Assembly (NCBI RefSeq): GCF_000224785.1
Contig: NZ_AGAV01000018.1
Location: 1 to 64,000, forward strand
Length of the DNA: 64,000 nt
DNA from: Lentibacillus jeotgali
Lineage (GTDB): Bacteria > Bacillota > Bacilli > Bacillales > Amphibacillaceae
Direction: 5' to 3'
Shown: positions 16,437 to 25,039 of the stretch, in pieces
Numbering within the stretch: position 1 is the stretch's first letter
How the letters are laid out: each line of letters begins with the position of its first letter
Position numbers and translations under genes: made by a program
The notes under the pieces: generated by a model
Seen by the model: the letters and a program-made list of their open reading frames with translations, nothing else
What the model was told of the DNA's origin: nothing
Databases searched by the model: none

Positions 16437-17968
16437 ATGGCTGGGATTGTGTCGAGTATTGGTCTGAAAGGGATTGAAGGGTATCGTGTTGAAGTGGAGG
16501 TACAGCTGTTGCCGGGGGTGGAAGGGGTCAATATTGTCGGTTTCCGGATGCTTCGGTTAAAGAGTCAAAAGATCGTGTGACGGCGGCTTTGTATGCGAAC
16601 GACTGTGAGGTTCCGGATAAGAAAATTGTAATTAATTTGTCTCCAGCTGAACAGAAGAAAAATAGTCCGATATTTGATTTGGCGATGGCTATTGGGACTA
16701 TGGAAGAAGCGGGGGATATTAAAGATGCCATTCCGGATAATGCTGCTTTTCTAGGTGTTTTATCACTGGGTGGCATGATTAAAACCGTTGATGGAATGCT
16801 TCCGGCAATCGTTGCTGCCAAAAAAGAAGGCATCAAGCACTTGTATCTGCCACCAATGAAGCATACGCCAATGCCGAAAATAGATGATATGGAATTATGT
16901 TTTGTTGAAACGCTCCATGATGTCGTTGCTTCTTTTTCCGGCCAGCTTTCTTCATTTACTATAACGTCCATGCCCTCTACTGAAATAACGAATCTGAAGC
17001 CAGTAGCTTACGACAAGGATTTCCAGCAAATTCTTGGCCATAAGCAAGCGAAAAGAGCACTGGAGATTGCTGCTGCGGGCGGTCATAATGTGTTAATGAC
17101 AGGTCCTCCAGGGTGTGGAAAGAGTTTACTGGCATAGACTTTTCCTTCGATTCTGCCTCTCTTGAGTGAATCGAGTCAATTTGATGTGATGAGCATTTAT
17201 CAGTTGGCTGGTATAACGAATGACAATTATCAAATTCCGCCATTCCGGGATCCGCATCATTCCGCATCGGCTGTTTCGCTTATTGGCGGGGGAACCAACC
17301 CGAAGCCTGGTGAAGTTTCTTTAGCACATCGTGGTGTATTGTTCCTTGATGAAATGGCCGAGTTCCCCAAGCGTACATTGGACATGCTCAGGCAGCCGGT
17401 CGAATCAGGGAAGGTGACTATCAGCCGGGCAGCCTCAACTGTAACTTATCCGTCAGAGTTTCTGCTGCTGGGCGCCATGAATCCATGCCCATGCGGTTTT
17501 TTAGGGTCAAGACATTATTATTGTACGTGCACACCTAAACAAATAACGGCTTACAGTAACCGTGTATCCGGGCCCATTCAGGATCGTATGGATATATTGC
17601 TGAGGCTTGATACAGTAGGACTGGACAAGACGACTGAAGATAATGAAACATCAGCATCCATCTGCAACCGTGTAAGTGCCGTTCGCAAAAGGCAATATGA
17701 TCGTTATGGTGACGACATACTCAATGCAAACGCGCCAAATGAAACCATATTAAGAAATAGTCAACTAACTGAAGACCAGCAAAAAATGATGCAGCAATGG
17801 TCAAGTAAACATAACTGGAGCCCACGCGTGCAGATGAAAATTTTGCGCCTGGCACGGACGATTTCGGATTTGAGCGGTGATGAAGGGATAACCAATGAAA
17901 GTATCTGGGAAGCTGTCACAATGAGGCGTTCCCGCGGAAATAAACGAGAGAAAGGGATGGTACAATAA
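16437..17968 (+). pseudogene. comM: comM/yifB-like AAA+ ATPase gene, broken by frameshift and amber codon
   Basis: Nearly full-length gene for the Mg-chelatase-like ATPase ComM/YifB, a helicase that helps branch migration in natural transformation. The N-terminal Lon-like domain (VSSIGLKGIEGYRVEVEVQL, then VINLSPAEQKK), Walker A GPPGCGKSLLA, Walker B GVLFLDEMAEF, MNPCPCGFLG and the C-terminal sensor region WSPRVQMKILRLARTISDL are all present. Two lesions: loss of one base near 16547 (IVGF.. where copy B has IVGLPDTS) and TAG at 17135 replacing the Glu codon after KSLLA. The frame is otherwise intact, so the damage is recent. The stop lies two bases before the RAYT start. Confidence 0.88.
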
Positions 17969-17970
17969 CG

Positions 17971-18510
17971 ATGGGCAGGAAGAAACGGGTCTGGGTGCCC
18001 AACTCATTTTACCACGTCGTTTGTCGCGGCAATCGCCGTGATGCTCTTTTCAAAGACGAAGGTGACTTTAAAACCTTTCTCCGGATCCTTCGACAGATTC
18101 ATCAAAAAACACCATTTGAACTCGCTTCCTATTGCTTGATAACCAACCATTTTCACCTGCAAATACGCTCCAAAGAACAGCCGATCTCCAAAGTTATGTC
18201 CCTCATAAACAAGCGGTATGCCGATTATTACAATACAAAGAACCGCATCACCGGTCACGCCTTTGAAAAACGGTATTATGCTAAAGTTATTGATTCGATG
18301 GAAGGGATGCTCGAAGTAAGCCGCTACATCCATTTGAATCCGGTTGATGCGAATATGGTTGTAACCCCGCAGAATTACCAATGGAGCAGTTACCGATATT
18401 ACATGCATACGTTCCGTTACCAACTATTGAATATGGCAGTTATCTTGGATTACTTTTCGGGAAATGCGTGGGAGAAACGGCGGAAGTATCAGGCGTTTGT
18501 TCGTGGTTGA
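17971..18510 (+). CDS. REP-associated tyrosine transposase (RAYT, Y1 family)
   Basis: 179-residue single-strand DNA transposase of the IS200-like HUH superfamily. Visible: FYHVVCRGNRRDALF, the HUH motif NHFHLQI (residues 50-56), and the catalytic Tyr in SRYIHLNPV (about 114-122). GHAFEKRYYAKVID is typical of RAYT. These enzymes move or maintain short palindromic REP elements. ATG two bases after the comM stop, so both were probably one transcript. A copy of the interspersed element begins directly after its stop codon. It is the only intact transposase-like gene seen here. Confidence 0.88.
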   Translation: MGRKKRVWVPNSFYHVVCRGNRRDALFKDEGDFKTFLRILRQIHQKTPFELASYCLITNHFHLQIRSKEQPISKVMSLINKRYADYYNTKNRITGHAFEKRYYAKVIDSMEGMLEVSRYIHLNPVDANMVVTPQNYQWSSYRYYMHTFRYQLLNMAVILDYFSGNAWEKRRKYQAFVRG

Positions 18511-18575
18511 GTGCCTGTCACTTCCTGGATTTTGCCATTATTGTTGAATAAAATAATAGTTAGGTGGCGAATGCT
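18511..18575 (+). repeat. interspersed REP-like element, copy abutting RAYT
   Basis: GTGCCTGTCACTTCCTG then GATTTTGCCATTATTG and GAATAAAATAAT. It starts at the base after the RAYT stop codon. Confidence 0.85.
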
Positions 18576-18710
18576 GGTTTTTGATTGAAAGATAGTTTGA
18601 AACACGGTAACTGTTATACGGTCAGTAATAAAAACTCTCCCTGAGCGGCTACGATGAAGTGTATGTAATATCAATCTGTTTGATCAAACCGCTTTTATCT
18701 CAACCTATTC

Positions 18711-19823
18711 TCACCCGCTCCGGGCACGCTTCTTTTTCGAATACTTCGCCAGCAAACGCTCGCACTCTTCCCGCTCTGATTCGGTGCAGGCAGATCCGAT
18801 TTTGGCGATTTTTCGCTGCTGTCGTTCCCGTTCGATTGTCTGCTGCTTCTTCCGCTCTTTGAACCATTCCGGTACGACTTCATCTTTGTCGGATGTTCGG
18901 CTTGTGGGTTTTTGGGCATACTGGTTCCTGAACCGTTTATCGTCAATTGCGACCTGCTCAACGGTCGTAATACCTTTTGCTTTCCAGGACTTAAGAATGC
19001 CTTTGACATAATGCCATGTCGGTTTATTTTGTTCCACGGCACGTTTCATGGCATCCAAAACGAGCGCGTCACCCATGTCCGTGATCCACTGACTGATGTC
19101 GTGAAGAACATACGAACCGGGCACGTTGAAGTTTTGCTGGTAAAACTGGATGGCAGCAGTTGTTGTTGTTATTGGTTTATGTTTTGTATTCGTTTTGTTT
19201 ATGTATTGTTTAAATAATGGGGCCGGTGTGTGGTCCGCGCTGTGGTCCATTGAGCAGTCCGGATTGTGGACCAGCGTTTGGACCGTGTTGTCGCTCGGTT
19301 TGTGAGCGGGTGTGCGGTCTGTGGTGACATTTGCCTTTTGGTCCATCTGGTGGTTTGCAGTCAGATCCATTGTGTTTGTCTGGATACGCTCATTGGGTTC
19401 TTTGGATATTTGTCCAATCGCCGTCGTTGGAAGCTGTTTTTCTGACGGCTGATGAATCGGCTCATATGACGCATGATGAATTGCTGCAACAGGCTGTGGC
19501 TTCGCAGTGTGATGTGTAGGGCTGTCGTGCTGCTCATATGTTTTGATTTGTGAAATCATACGGTAGGTGGCAGCCTGGTTACCGCTGCCTGATGTCACGG
19601 CGATATAGCCTTTTTCCTGCAGTTCGGTTCGGGCGCGTTTGAAGGTTGTGCCTTTAACGCCGGAAGTAAGTTCGATGAAGCCGGCAGGGACGGTGAATGT
19701 CCGTTGCCAGCCACTTTTGTTGTTATAGTGCATGAGTGTGTGCCAGACTGATATGGCTGAGCTTGATAGTGGATTGAAGATGAGTTGATCATAAAACGCA
19801 TTCATTTCTTTGATATAGTTCAT
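18711..19823 (-). CDS. DnaD-domain replication protein
   Basis: 370 residues. The N-terminal winged helix (about 1-90: FYDQLIFNPLSSSAISVWHTLMHYNNKSGW..TFKRARTELQEKGYI) resembles replisome organisers; then a long His/Thr/Pro-rich linker of low complexity (about 100-225); then a DnaD/DnaB_2 domain (about 226-290: AIQFYQQNFNV..ISQWITDMGDALVLDAMKRAVEQNKPTWHYVKGILKSWKAKGI); and a basic tail. Such proteins load helicase in Gram-positive phages and plasmids. ATG with AAGGAG. With the sigma factor and XRE genes upstream on the same strand it forms a mobile-element-like module. Fragments of related genes occur at 2865 and 30235. Confidence 0.85.
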   Translation of the reverse strand: MNYIKEMNAFYDQLIFNPLSSSAISVWHTLMHYNNKSGWQRTFTVPAGFIELTSGVKGTTFKRARTELQEKGYIAVTSGSGNQAATYRMISQIKTYEQHDSPTHHTAKPQPVAAIHHASYEPIHQPSEKQLPTTAIGQISKEPNERIQTNTMDLTANHQMDQKANVTTDRTPAHKPSDNTVQTLVHNPDCSMDHSADHTPAPLFKQYINKTNTKHKPITTTTAAIQFYQQNFNVPGSYVLHDISQWITDMGDALVLDAMKRAVEQNKPTWHYVKGILKSWKAKGITTVEQVAIDDKRFRNQYAQKPTSRTSDKDEVVPEWFKERKKQQTIERERQQRKIAKIGSACTESEREECERLLAKYSKKKRARSG

Positions 19824-20003
19824 GTTAATTCTCCTTGTTCGTATGAATTTTGCGGGTAAGTTGCCAAATAGAAGTATTATAGTTTTCCAACTGCGGATTT
19901 GTGGTTTCAGCCGAACAAATGGGTATCGGTGTTAGAACGGCTGCCGGTTGGAGGCGATAATCGATTGCACCTTTTTCGATGGGATGGCTGATCTTAGTGT
20001 CTG

Positions 20004-20567
20004 TTACAGGAGCTCGTCCAGATTGATGCCTTTTTGAAAGCCGGAGTCGCGCAATTTCTTCTTGACCTGTTTGCCCCGGCTTTTAACAGCTTCAACTGTT
20101 GTATTTTCCGCTTGTGCAATTTCCGGGTAGGACATGCCCTCCAAAACGTGATGATACAGCCATTTCCATTGATTGTCGGTCAGCCGGGATTTAATTTGAT
20201 TCCAAAGGTTGGGATTGTCGATAGGGATGTGCGCCTCATGGGGCAGTGGTGTGGCCATGCCGTTTTGGCGCTGGTGATTACCGTCAGTGAGTTGTGTCCT
20301 GTCTTCCTGAATCGCTTTTCTCTGGATGTCTCTTTGATGGTTTTCTTTATTGATGCGATCAATGAGGCGGTTCCGGATGGTGTAATTAAAGTAGGTAGCC
20401 ATGGGGCCTTTGTCCGGCTGATACGTTTCATAAGCTCGCCACATTGCAATGAGGCCTTCCTGAAAGAATTCCTGATGCGGATCATGAATGTTCATCTTGT
20501 GAATCTGGTAGTGGATCCGGCGCTTGTTCTGCTCGTAAATGTCTTCAAACGATATTCTGTTGTCCAT
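20004..20567 (-). CDS. sigma-70 family RNA polymerase sigma factor (ECF/ComX-like)
   Basis: 187 residues. Region 2 is FQEGLIAMWRAYETYQPDKGPMATYFNYTIRNRLIDRINKE (about 35-76) and region 4 is LTDNQWKWLYHHVLEGMSYPEIAQAENTTVEAVKSRGKQVKKKLR (about 130-175), with a linker rich in His and Gln. Strong RBS (AAGGAG) before ATG. Its own target promoter is not obvious. Upstream of the DnaD-like gene with a 180-bp gap, in which nothing was recognised. A remnant of a related gene lies at 58897. Confidence 0.85.
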   Translation of the reverse strand: MDNRISFEDIYEQNKRRIHYQIHKMNIHDPHQEFFQEGLIAMWRAYETYQPDKGPMATYFNYTIRNRLIDRINKENHQRDIQRKAIQEDRTQLTDGNHQRQNGMATPLPHEAHIPIDNPNLWNQIKSRLTDNQWKWLYHHVLEGMSYPEIAQAENTTVEAVKSRGKQVKKKLRDSGFQKGINLDELL

Positions 20568-20681
20568 GTGATTGCTCCTTCTGTGATTAGGTAATGAGGT
20601 GAGGCTGCTTTTGTAAGAAAAAAAGGAAGTTCTAGTTGTCAGGTGGGTGTGTGGAAGGTGAGGGGATAGAAAATCTCGCGA

Positions 20682-20900
20682 TTATGTGTCCTGGTTATTG
20701 TGAGGCACGTCTATCGTATGTATTACTTCACTGATCAGTTGATTGGCATCCAGATTCAGAGGGACACTGAGTTTGCAGATGGTTTTGGATGAAGGCTCTC
20801 GCTTGCCCAGTTCCACTTTGCTCAGATGCTTTTCATCCATGCCGGACTCATAGGCCAATTCCTCCAGTGTCATGCCACATGCTATTCGTCTTTCCCGCAA
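20682..20900 (-). CDS. small XRE-family transcriptional regulator
   Basis: 72 residues, one helix-turn-helix of the Cro/C1 type (LRERRIACGMTLEELAYESGMDEKHLSKVELGKREPSSKTICKL), then a short acidic tail. The best start is TTG after GGGGGGAAAA; the frame stays open further upstream without ATG or GTG with a ribosome site, so the N-terminus is uncertain. Probably controls the sigma factor/DnaD module downstream. Confidence 0.7.
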   Translation of the reverse strand: MRERRIACGMTLEELAYESGMDEKHLSKVELGKREPSSKTICKLSVPLNLDANQLISEVIHTIDVPHNNQDT

Positions 20901-20981
20901 TTTTCCCCCCGGAATTTCGCATACAATACTTTTAATCCCCTGTGTGTCTTCCTTTTAAAACTATTATCCGGCTGTTGTAGG

Positions 20982-21025
20982 AGGTGCCTGTCACTTCCCG
21001 AATTTTGTCGAATGTTGTTGATTAA
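20982..21025 (+). repeat. interspersed REP-like element, consensus-like copy
   Basis: GGTGCCTGTCACTTCCC then GAATTTTGTCGAATG. One of the copies closest to the window consensus. Confidence 0.85.
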
Positions 21026-21167
21026 ACGGAAGATTCCCCCATCATTTCAATCAATTTCCGGAAAGAAAATTATCATATGTACTTTTGTATGGGTGGTATC
21101 AAGCGGATATAGAAGCATTTTTACATGCTTTTTTTAGTCACCGTTTTAGCCATACAATATTTCATCT

Positions 21168-21385
21168 TATTTCACGAACACAAAAGATTGAACTTTTCAG
21201 GTGAAGAGTCGTTGTCCAGGATTTTATAGCACTGCTTAAGCCCGGTTAAAAATAGTCTCCCTCACCCCTATAATCGAACCGGACCTGATAAAAGTGGCAT
21301 CTTCCGTCCGAAAAAATAAAAAATAATTTTCATTCTCATGCCCACAACTCTTTAAATGTTTCGATTATAGTTATGAATAGGAGTC
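21168..21385 (+). repeat. second repeat family, copy 1 (inverted arms CTATAATCGAA/TTCGATTATAG)
   Basis: About 215 bp closely similar to 40134-40350 (shared: ACACAAAAGATTGAACTTTT, CTCACCCCTATAATCGAA, GGCATCTTCCGTCCGAAAA). Perfect 11-base inverted arms at 21268-21278 and 21360-21370. It follows a REP-like core as in the other two copies. No gene was recognised in 21386-21848. Confidence 0.8.
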
Positions 21386-21446
21386 TATTGAGCGAACGTA
21401 ATTCATTATCCGCATCCTCCATGACACTATGGCACGCGTAGTATTG

Positions 21447-21482
21447 GGTGCCTGTCACTTCCCGGATTTTGCCGAATTATAT
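21447..21482 (+). repeat. interspersed REP-like element
   Basis: GGTGCCTGTCACTTCCC then GGATTTTGCCGAATTAT. Confidence 0.8.
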
Positions 21483-21848
21483 CTATCTCTTCTATTTTTG
21501 TTTCATGATGTGATTATCATAGTTGCTAAAAGGATGATAGATGACTTGAGGAGAAGATTAATACGCGCGATTTGTTTTAGTCGGGGGTATTAGATTTTAA
21601 AAATGGGCTTTGTATAGAACACCTCTATGTGCGGATTTTATTGATATTCGGCTGTTGTAACTTTCAAAGTGGATGTATCATTTTAATATATCTTAACTGT
21701 TGTGATCGATGAATAACCGTTCCAACAACTTCCGGGATCTGTGGCGAAAGGAGTCATGGATCAAAGGCAGGGCATTGGTTGCTTTTTAAAAAGAACCATG
21801 AATAGGACAATCTTCCTAAGTAATATGTATTAAAAAAAGGAGGAATGC

Positions 21849-22445
21849 TTGTTTATGGAGACATCAAGAGAGTACAGATTAAGAAATGCAGCTGACCAAA
21901 TGTCTGAGTATGAATATGAAGTCTTAAGGAGTGGGGTTCAAAAATTACAACCATATCATCTATCTGATTCAGAAGCTTTATATTTCGGTAATTTAATATC
22001 TCTTCCGGAGAAACAGGAATTAGCCAATCCATCCCATGTGAAAATTCAGTCATCCAAGAAAACAAGGATCGATCATATAGCGAAACTAGAGAACCCGGAA
22101 CTCATAACGGCATTAGAAGAATTGCAAAAGAAGTATAATTTAAAACAAGGCGACTTGGATAAAATTTCAAAATGGATGAATAAAATAAAAAAAGAATATG
22201 AAGATGTTCAAAATAATGTGAGTAAGTTAATATTTGAAATGAAGAAGTATACAGATCAGGTGATTAATGAAACACAGATACAAAAATATGTAAAAAGCAT
22301 TGAAAAGAACTGCAAGAACTTGGCAAATTGCCTCACCCTGGAAAATCCTGAAGCTCTTTCAAATGAAACAAGAAAGGAGCTTGTTAATAAGATAAATGTT
22401 TTGCAAACTCACATAGATGATTTTATAAAGCAAATGTCAGTATAG
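21849..22445 (+). CDS. hypothetical coiled-coil protein
   Basis: 198 residues (196 if the ATG at 21855 is used); TTG at 21849 sits five bases after GGAGG, the ATG eleven bases after it. Sequence starts ETSREYRLRNAADQMSEYEYEVLRSG and continues with long Lys/Glu/Asn-rich helices (about 85-195) predicted to form coiled coils; no membrane segment or motif recognised. Single gene, bounded downstream by a REP-like copy at 22482. AT-rich like other cargo genes here. No function assigned. Confidence 0.55.
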   Translation: MFMETSREYRLRNAADQMSEYEYEVLRSGVQKLQPYHLSDSEALYFGNLISLPEKQELANPSHVKIQSSKKTRIDHIAKLENPELITALEELQKKYNLKQGDLDKISKWMNKIKKEYEDVQNNVSKLIFEMKKYTDQVINETQIQKYVKSIEKNCKNLANCLTLENPEALSNETRKELVNKINVLQTHIDDFIKQMSV

Positions 22446-22481
22446 CGCAGTCACTGTTTAGCGCAAACAAAGATCGGTCCT

Positions 22482-22510
22482 GGGTTCCTGTCATCACCTG
22501 AATTAGGAAG
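22482..22510 (+). repeat. interspersed REP-like element
   Basis: GGGTTCCTGTCATCACCTG then AATTAGG. It lies between the coiled-coil gene and the broken HipA-like gene. Confidence 0.6.
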
Positions 22511-22640
22511 TAGTTGAGGATCGGAAAAAATTCAACGCCTCTGAATATGAAAAAGCTGAAGAACGTGTCCGAGAGTTTCGGGAAAATAGTAATAAAAACA
22601 TAATTAAATTTCCTATTATAATTATAGACGCGGTTGTTTA

Positions 22641-23297
22641 ATGAGACACTTCCGTTTTCAATGGAAGGCAGAGGATGAGGAAACAGCTGCAAGTTTATTT
22701 AATGCCGAATTTGGATCTGCTTATGAGGATTTGCAATATAGTAGGTTAAAAAACAAGGCATTAATGCGGGAATTTTTCTCTTTATTTAAATCGTTTAGCT
22801 TATTTAATCTGCTTCGAGAAAATTTTGCTTTAATGAATTTATTTGATATTCTGATTGGAAACCAAGATCGCCATGCACATAATTGGAAGGTATTATATAT
22901 TAATCAGAAACCGACTTTTGGGCCATTATATGATAATGGTGCTTCCCTTGGGTGGCAGTTGCCTGAAGAGCAAATACAACAACAATTACACTCAGTTCAG
23001 AAAATGAATACATTTTTTAAAAAGTCAAGAGTCAAAATGGGAATGGATAATAAGGAAAGCCCAAGAATAAAAGCAAAACAAGTATTATACTATCTGAGTA
23101 TAAACTATCCTAACGAAACCCGCTTATTTTACAACAAATTGCCTGATTTTAACCTGGATACGCTTGAAGAATATTTAAAACCATTTCCTTTGCTGACGAA
23201 AACAAGGAAACAATTTATTATTGAAATGATTCGTTTCCGCCGGATGAAAATGCTTGAGATTCTAAAAGAGGGAGGAACAGCAAATGAGCAATATTAA
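22641..23297 (+). pseudogene. C-terminal part of a HipA/CtkA-like kinase
   Basis: The 218-residue frame holds the catalytic half of a HipA-type Ser/Thr kinase: DILIGNQDRHAHNWKVLY with the catalytic Asp and Asn of the NxDRHxxN motif, and FGPLYDNGASLGW with the Mg-binding Asp. The N-terminal half, with the nucleotide-binding loop, is missing: a TAA lies upstream in frame and a REP-like copy 130 bp upstream marks the break. The start has no good ribosome site. It overlaps the next gene by 14 bases, so the two were translationally coupled. A kinase of a toxin-antitoxin or defence-like pair, now probably inactive. Confidence 0.75.
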
Positions 23298-24046
23298 GTC
23301 ATTGCTGTTGGTGTGGCAAAATAGGGAAACTAGGCTATATTACCATATTGGGACGTTGAACTTTGATGGGTGAACAATATACATTTACGTATACTAACCG
23401 CATCGAATCGAATCGTAATGTCCTGGCTGCTATGCGGAATGGATACCATTTGCATCCAACGTTTCCGAAACTGGAAAAAACGTATACTGCACAATTGTTA
23501 TTCCCTGCCTTCAACCGACGAATACCAGATACATCAAGGATTGGTTATCACAAAATTTTAGATGAGTTTGCCTTACCGTCTGATGCTGACAGGATGGATG
23601 TATTGCGTGAAACGCGCGGGGCCCTTGCCTGGGATCCTTATACATTTGAAGAGCCGCTGCGACTTAACGGCAGTCATCTGCGCTCAAATTTTTATATAAA
23701 TGGTATGCGGCATATGGATGTACCAGGCAACTGGACGGACCATGTCCAAGTAGGTGATCAACTAAGGGTGGATTTAGATAGCGACAATAAGGTGGATCCA
23801 TTTGCTGTGAGTATTAAAACACAGGATGGACTGCAACTGGGCTATGTTCCAGGCATATACGCGCAGGCTGTGCATGCTTTATTGCACCAGGAAATCGACC
23901 TGGCTTTAGCGGTTACCCAGATGCATCCAAATTTTTCCCCACAATGGTGGGTGCGTGTGGAATTGTCAGCCGTTATCGAAAGTCTGTCAAGATATGAGGA
24001 GGATTCCAGTCATCTCAAAAGTATAATTTTTCGAGAAACAGCATAG
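23284..24046 (+). pseudogene. HIRAN-domain protein with a frameshift
   Basis: Starts MSNIKSLLLVWQNRETRLYYHIGTLNFDG and meets TGA at 23371; reading continues one base shifted as GEQYTFTYTNRIES and on to 24046. A single extra base in the GGG at about 23369 restores one frame of about 253 residues. The HIRAN domain is at the C-terminus (LRSNFYINGMRHM..VQVGDQLRVDLDSDNKVDPFAVSI..GLQLGYVPGIYAQAVHALL). HIRAN domains bind DNA ends. The pairing with a HipA-like kinase resembles known HIRAN-HipA gene neighbours in bacteria. Confidence 0.75.
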
Positions 24047-24049
24047 GTT

Positions 24050-24140
24050 GGGTGCCTGTCTCTTCCGGTTTTTGTCGAATGAAATTAAAATGGTTTATAA
24101 AAGCTGCTGGTTTGGATAGAGCTGGCGGCTTTTTTGCGTC
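24050..24140 (+). repeat. interspersed REP-like element with terminator hairpin
   Basis: GGTGCCTGTCTCTTCCG then GTTTTTGTCGAATGAAAT, followed by AGCTGCTGG...CTGGCGGCTTTTTT, which pairs along nine positions (with G-U pairs) and ends in T6. It directly follows the HIRAN gene and would terminate it. Confidence 0.8.
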
Positions 24141-24380
24141 ATCCAAAAAGTAAGTGAAATATTTCTTAGTTTATGCGAGAATAAGCGCATAGATTATGGT
24201 ATTTCTTTTTCACCGATTCTTCCAGGAATTAGATGGGGAGTGACAAAGACATGACTAAATACCTATTTTACAGAGAATTGAATTCAATTAAACATTGCTT
24301 CACTTATGTATTGTATACTAATGACTAATAAGAATATTTTACCAAACGGTGAAGTGTGCATCGTAATGGGAGGCTTTTCA

Positions 24381-25034
24381 GTGAAATATTTTATAAGCGT
24401 TCTTTTTGTGCTCTCGATTATTACATTAGGAGGTTGTGGAATGGGCCAGGATCAAAACAAAAAACCATCTGAAATGAATCCGGAAGACTTGCCTGATGTC
24501 AGGGCATTTAATGATGAATTTACGCTCGATTTTCTACAATCCACAGAGGAAACAAGAGATGGGTATTATCCGTTTTTATCAGGAACTGGTAAATATAAGA
24601 TGGACTTTCCAGCTGGTGGTGTGATTGGAAAAAGGGCATATTCCATAAAAGAGAAAGGTCATGAAGAGGTTCCGATTCATATTAAGGATGAAACAGGTGC
24701 CATGATCCATGTTATTTATTATTCATACCGGAAATCTGATCAGGTAGCATCATATCTTGACCGTTTTAAAAAAAGATCAGGAATAGAAACAGAATTCGAA
24801 AAGCTGGAAGATAGTAATCAATCACTTTATTATGCGCATAATGAAGATGATATATTCCGAACCTATGCAGGCTATGTGCAAAATGAAAAAGGTACTGGTG
24901 GTATTGAAGTAGTTTATGAGATAGACTGCAGAGGTGAAAAGGAAAAAAACTGTTCAGAAAACAAACAAGACGATAAGGGACGTGTGATGAAATGGATGAA
25001 ATCGATTCAGTTTGTTCATGAAGATGGGAAGTGA
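24381..25034 (+). CDS. lipoprotein of unknown function
   Basis: 217 residues. GTG start seven bases after GGGAGG. Signal peptide MKYFISVLFVLSIITLGGC with lipobox TLGG-C, so exported and lipid-modified. The mature part begins with an acidic linker, then a domain with YPFLSGTGKYKMDFPAGGVIG and IHVIYYSYRKSDQVASYLD; not recognised. The stop overlaps the ribosome site of the following gene, so it is the first gene of a three-gene operon with the lipase-like protein. Such trios occur in Bacillaceae and may be linked to secreted toxins. Confidence 0.75.
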   Translation: MKYFISVLFVLSIITLGGCGMGQDQNKKPSEMNPEDLPDVRAFNDEFTLDFLQSTEETRDGYYPFLSGTGKYKMDFPAGGVIGKRAYSIKEKGHEEVPIHIKDETGAMIHVIYYSYRKSDQVASYLDRFKKRSGIETEFEKLEDSNQSLYYAHNEDDIFRTYAGYVQNEKGTGGIEVVYEIDCRGEKEKNCSENKQDDKGRVMKWMKSIQFVHEDGK

Positions 25035-25039
25035 GTGCA

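Noticed and set aside
17971-18510. Classical IS200/IS605 transposase
   Set aside because: No TnpB or subterminal hairpins were seen, and the sequence has RAYT hallmarks including the RYIHLNPV helix.
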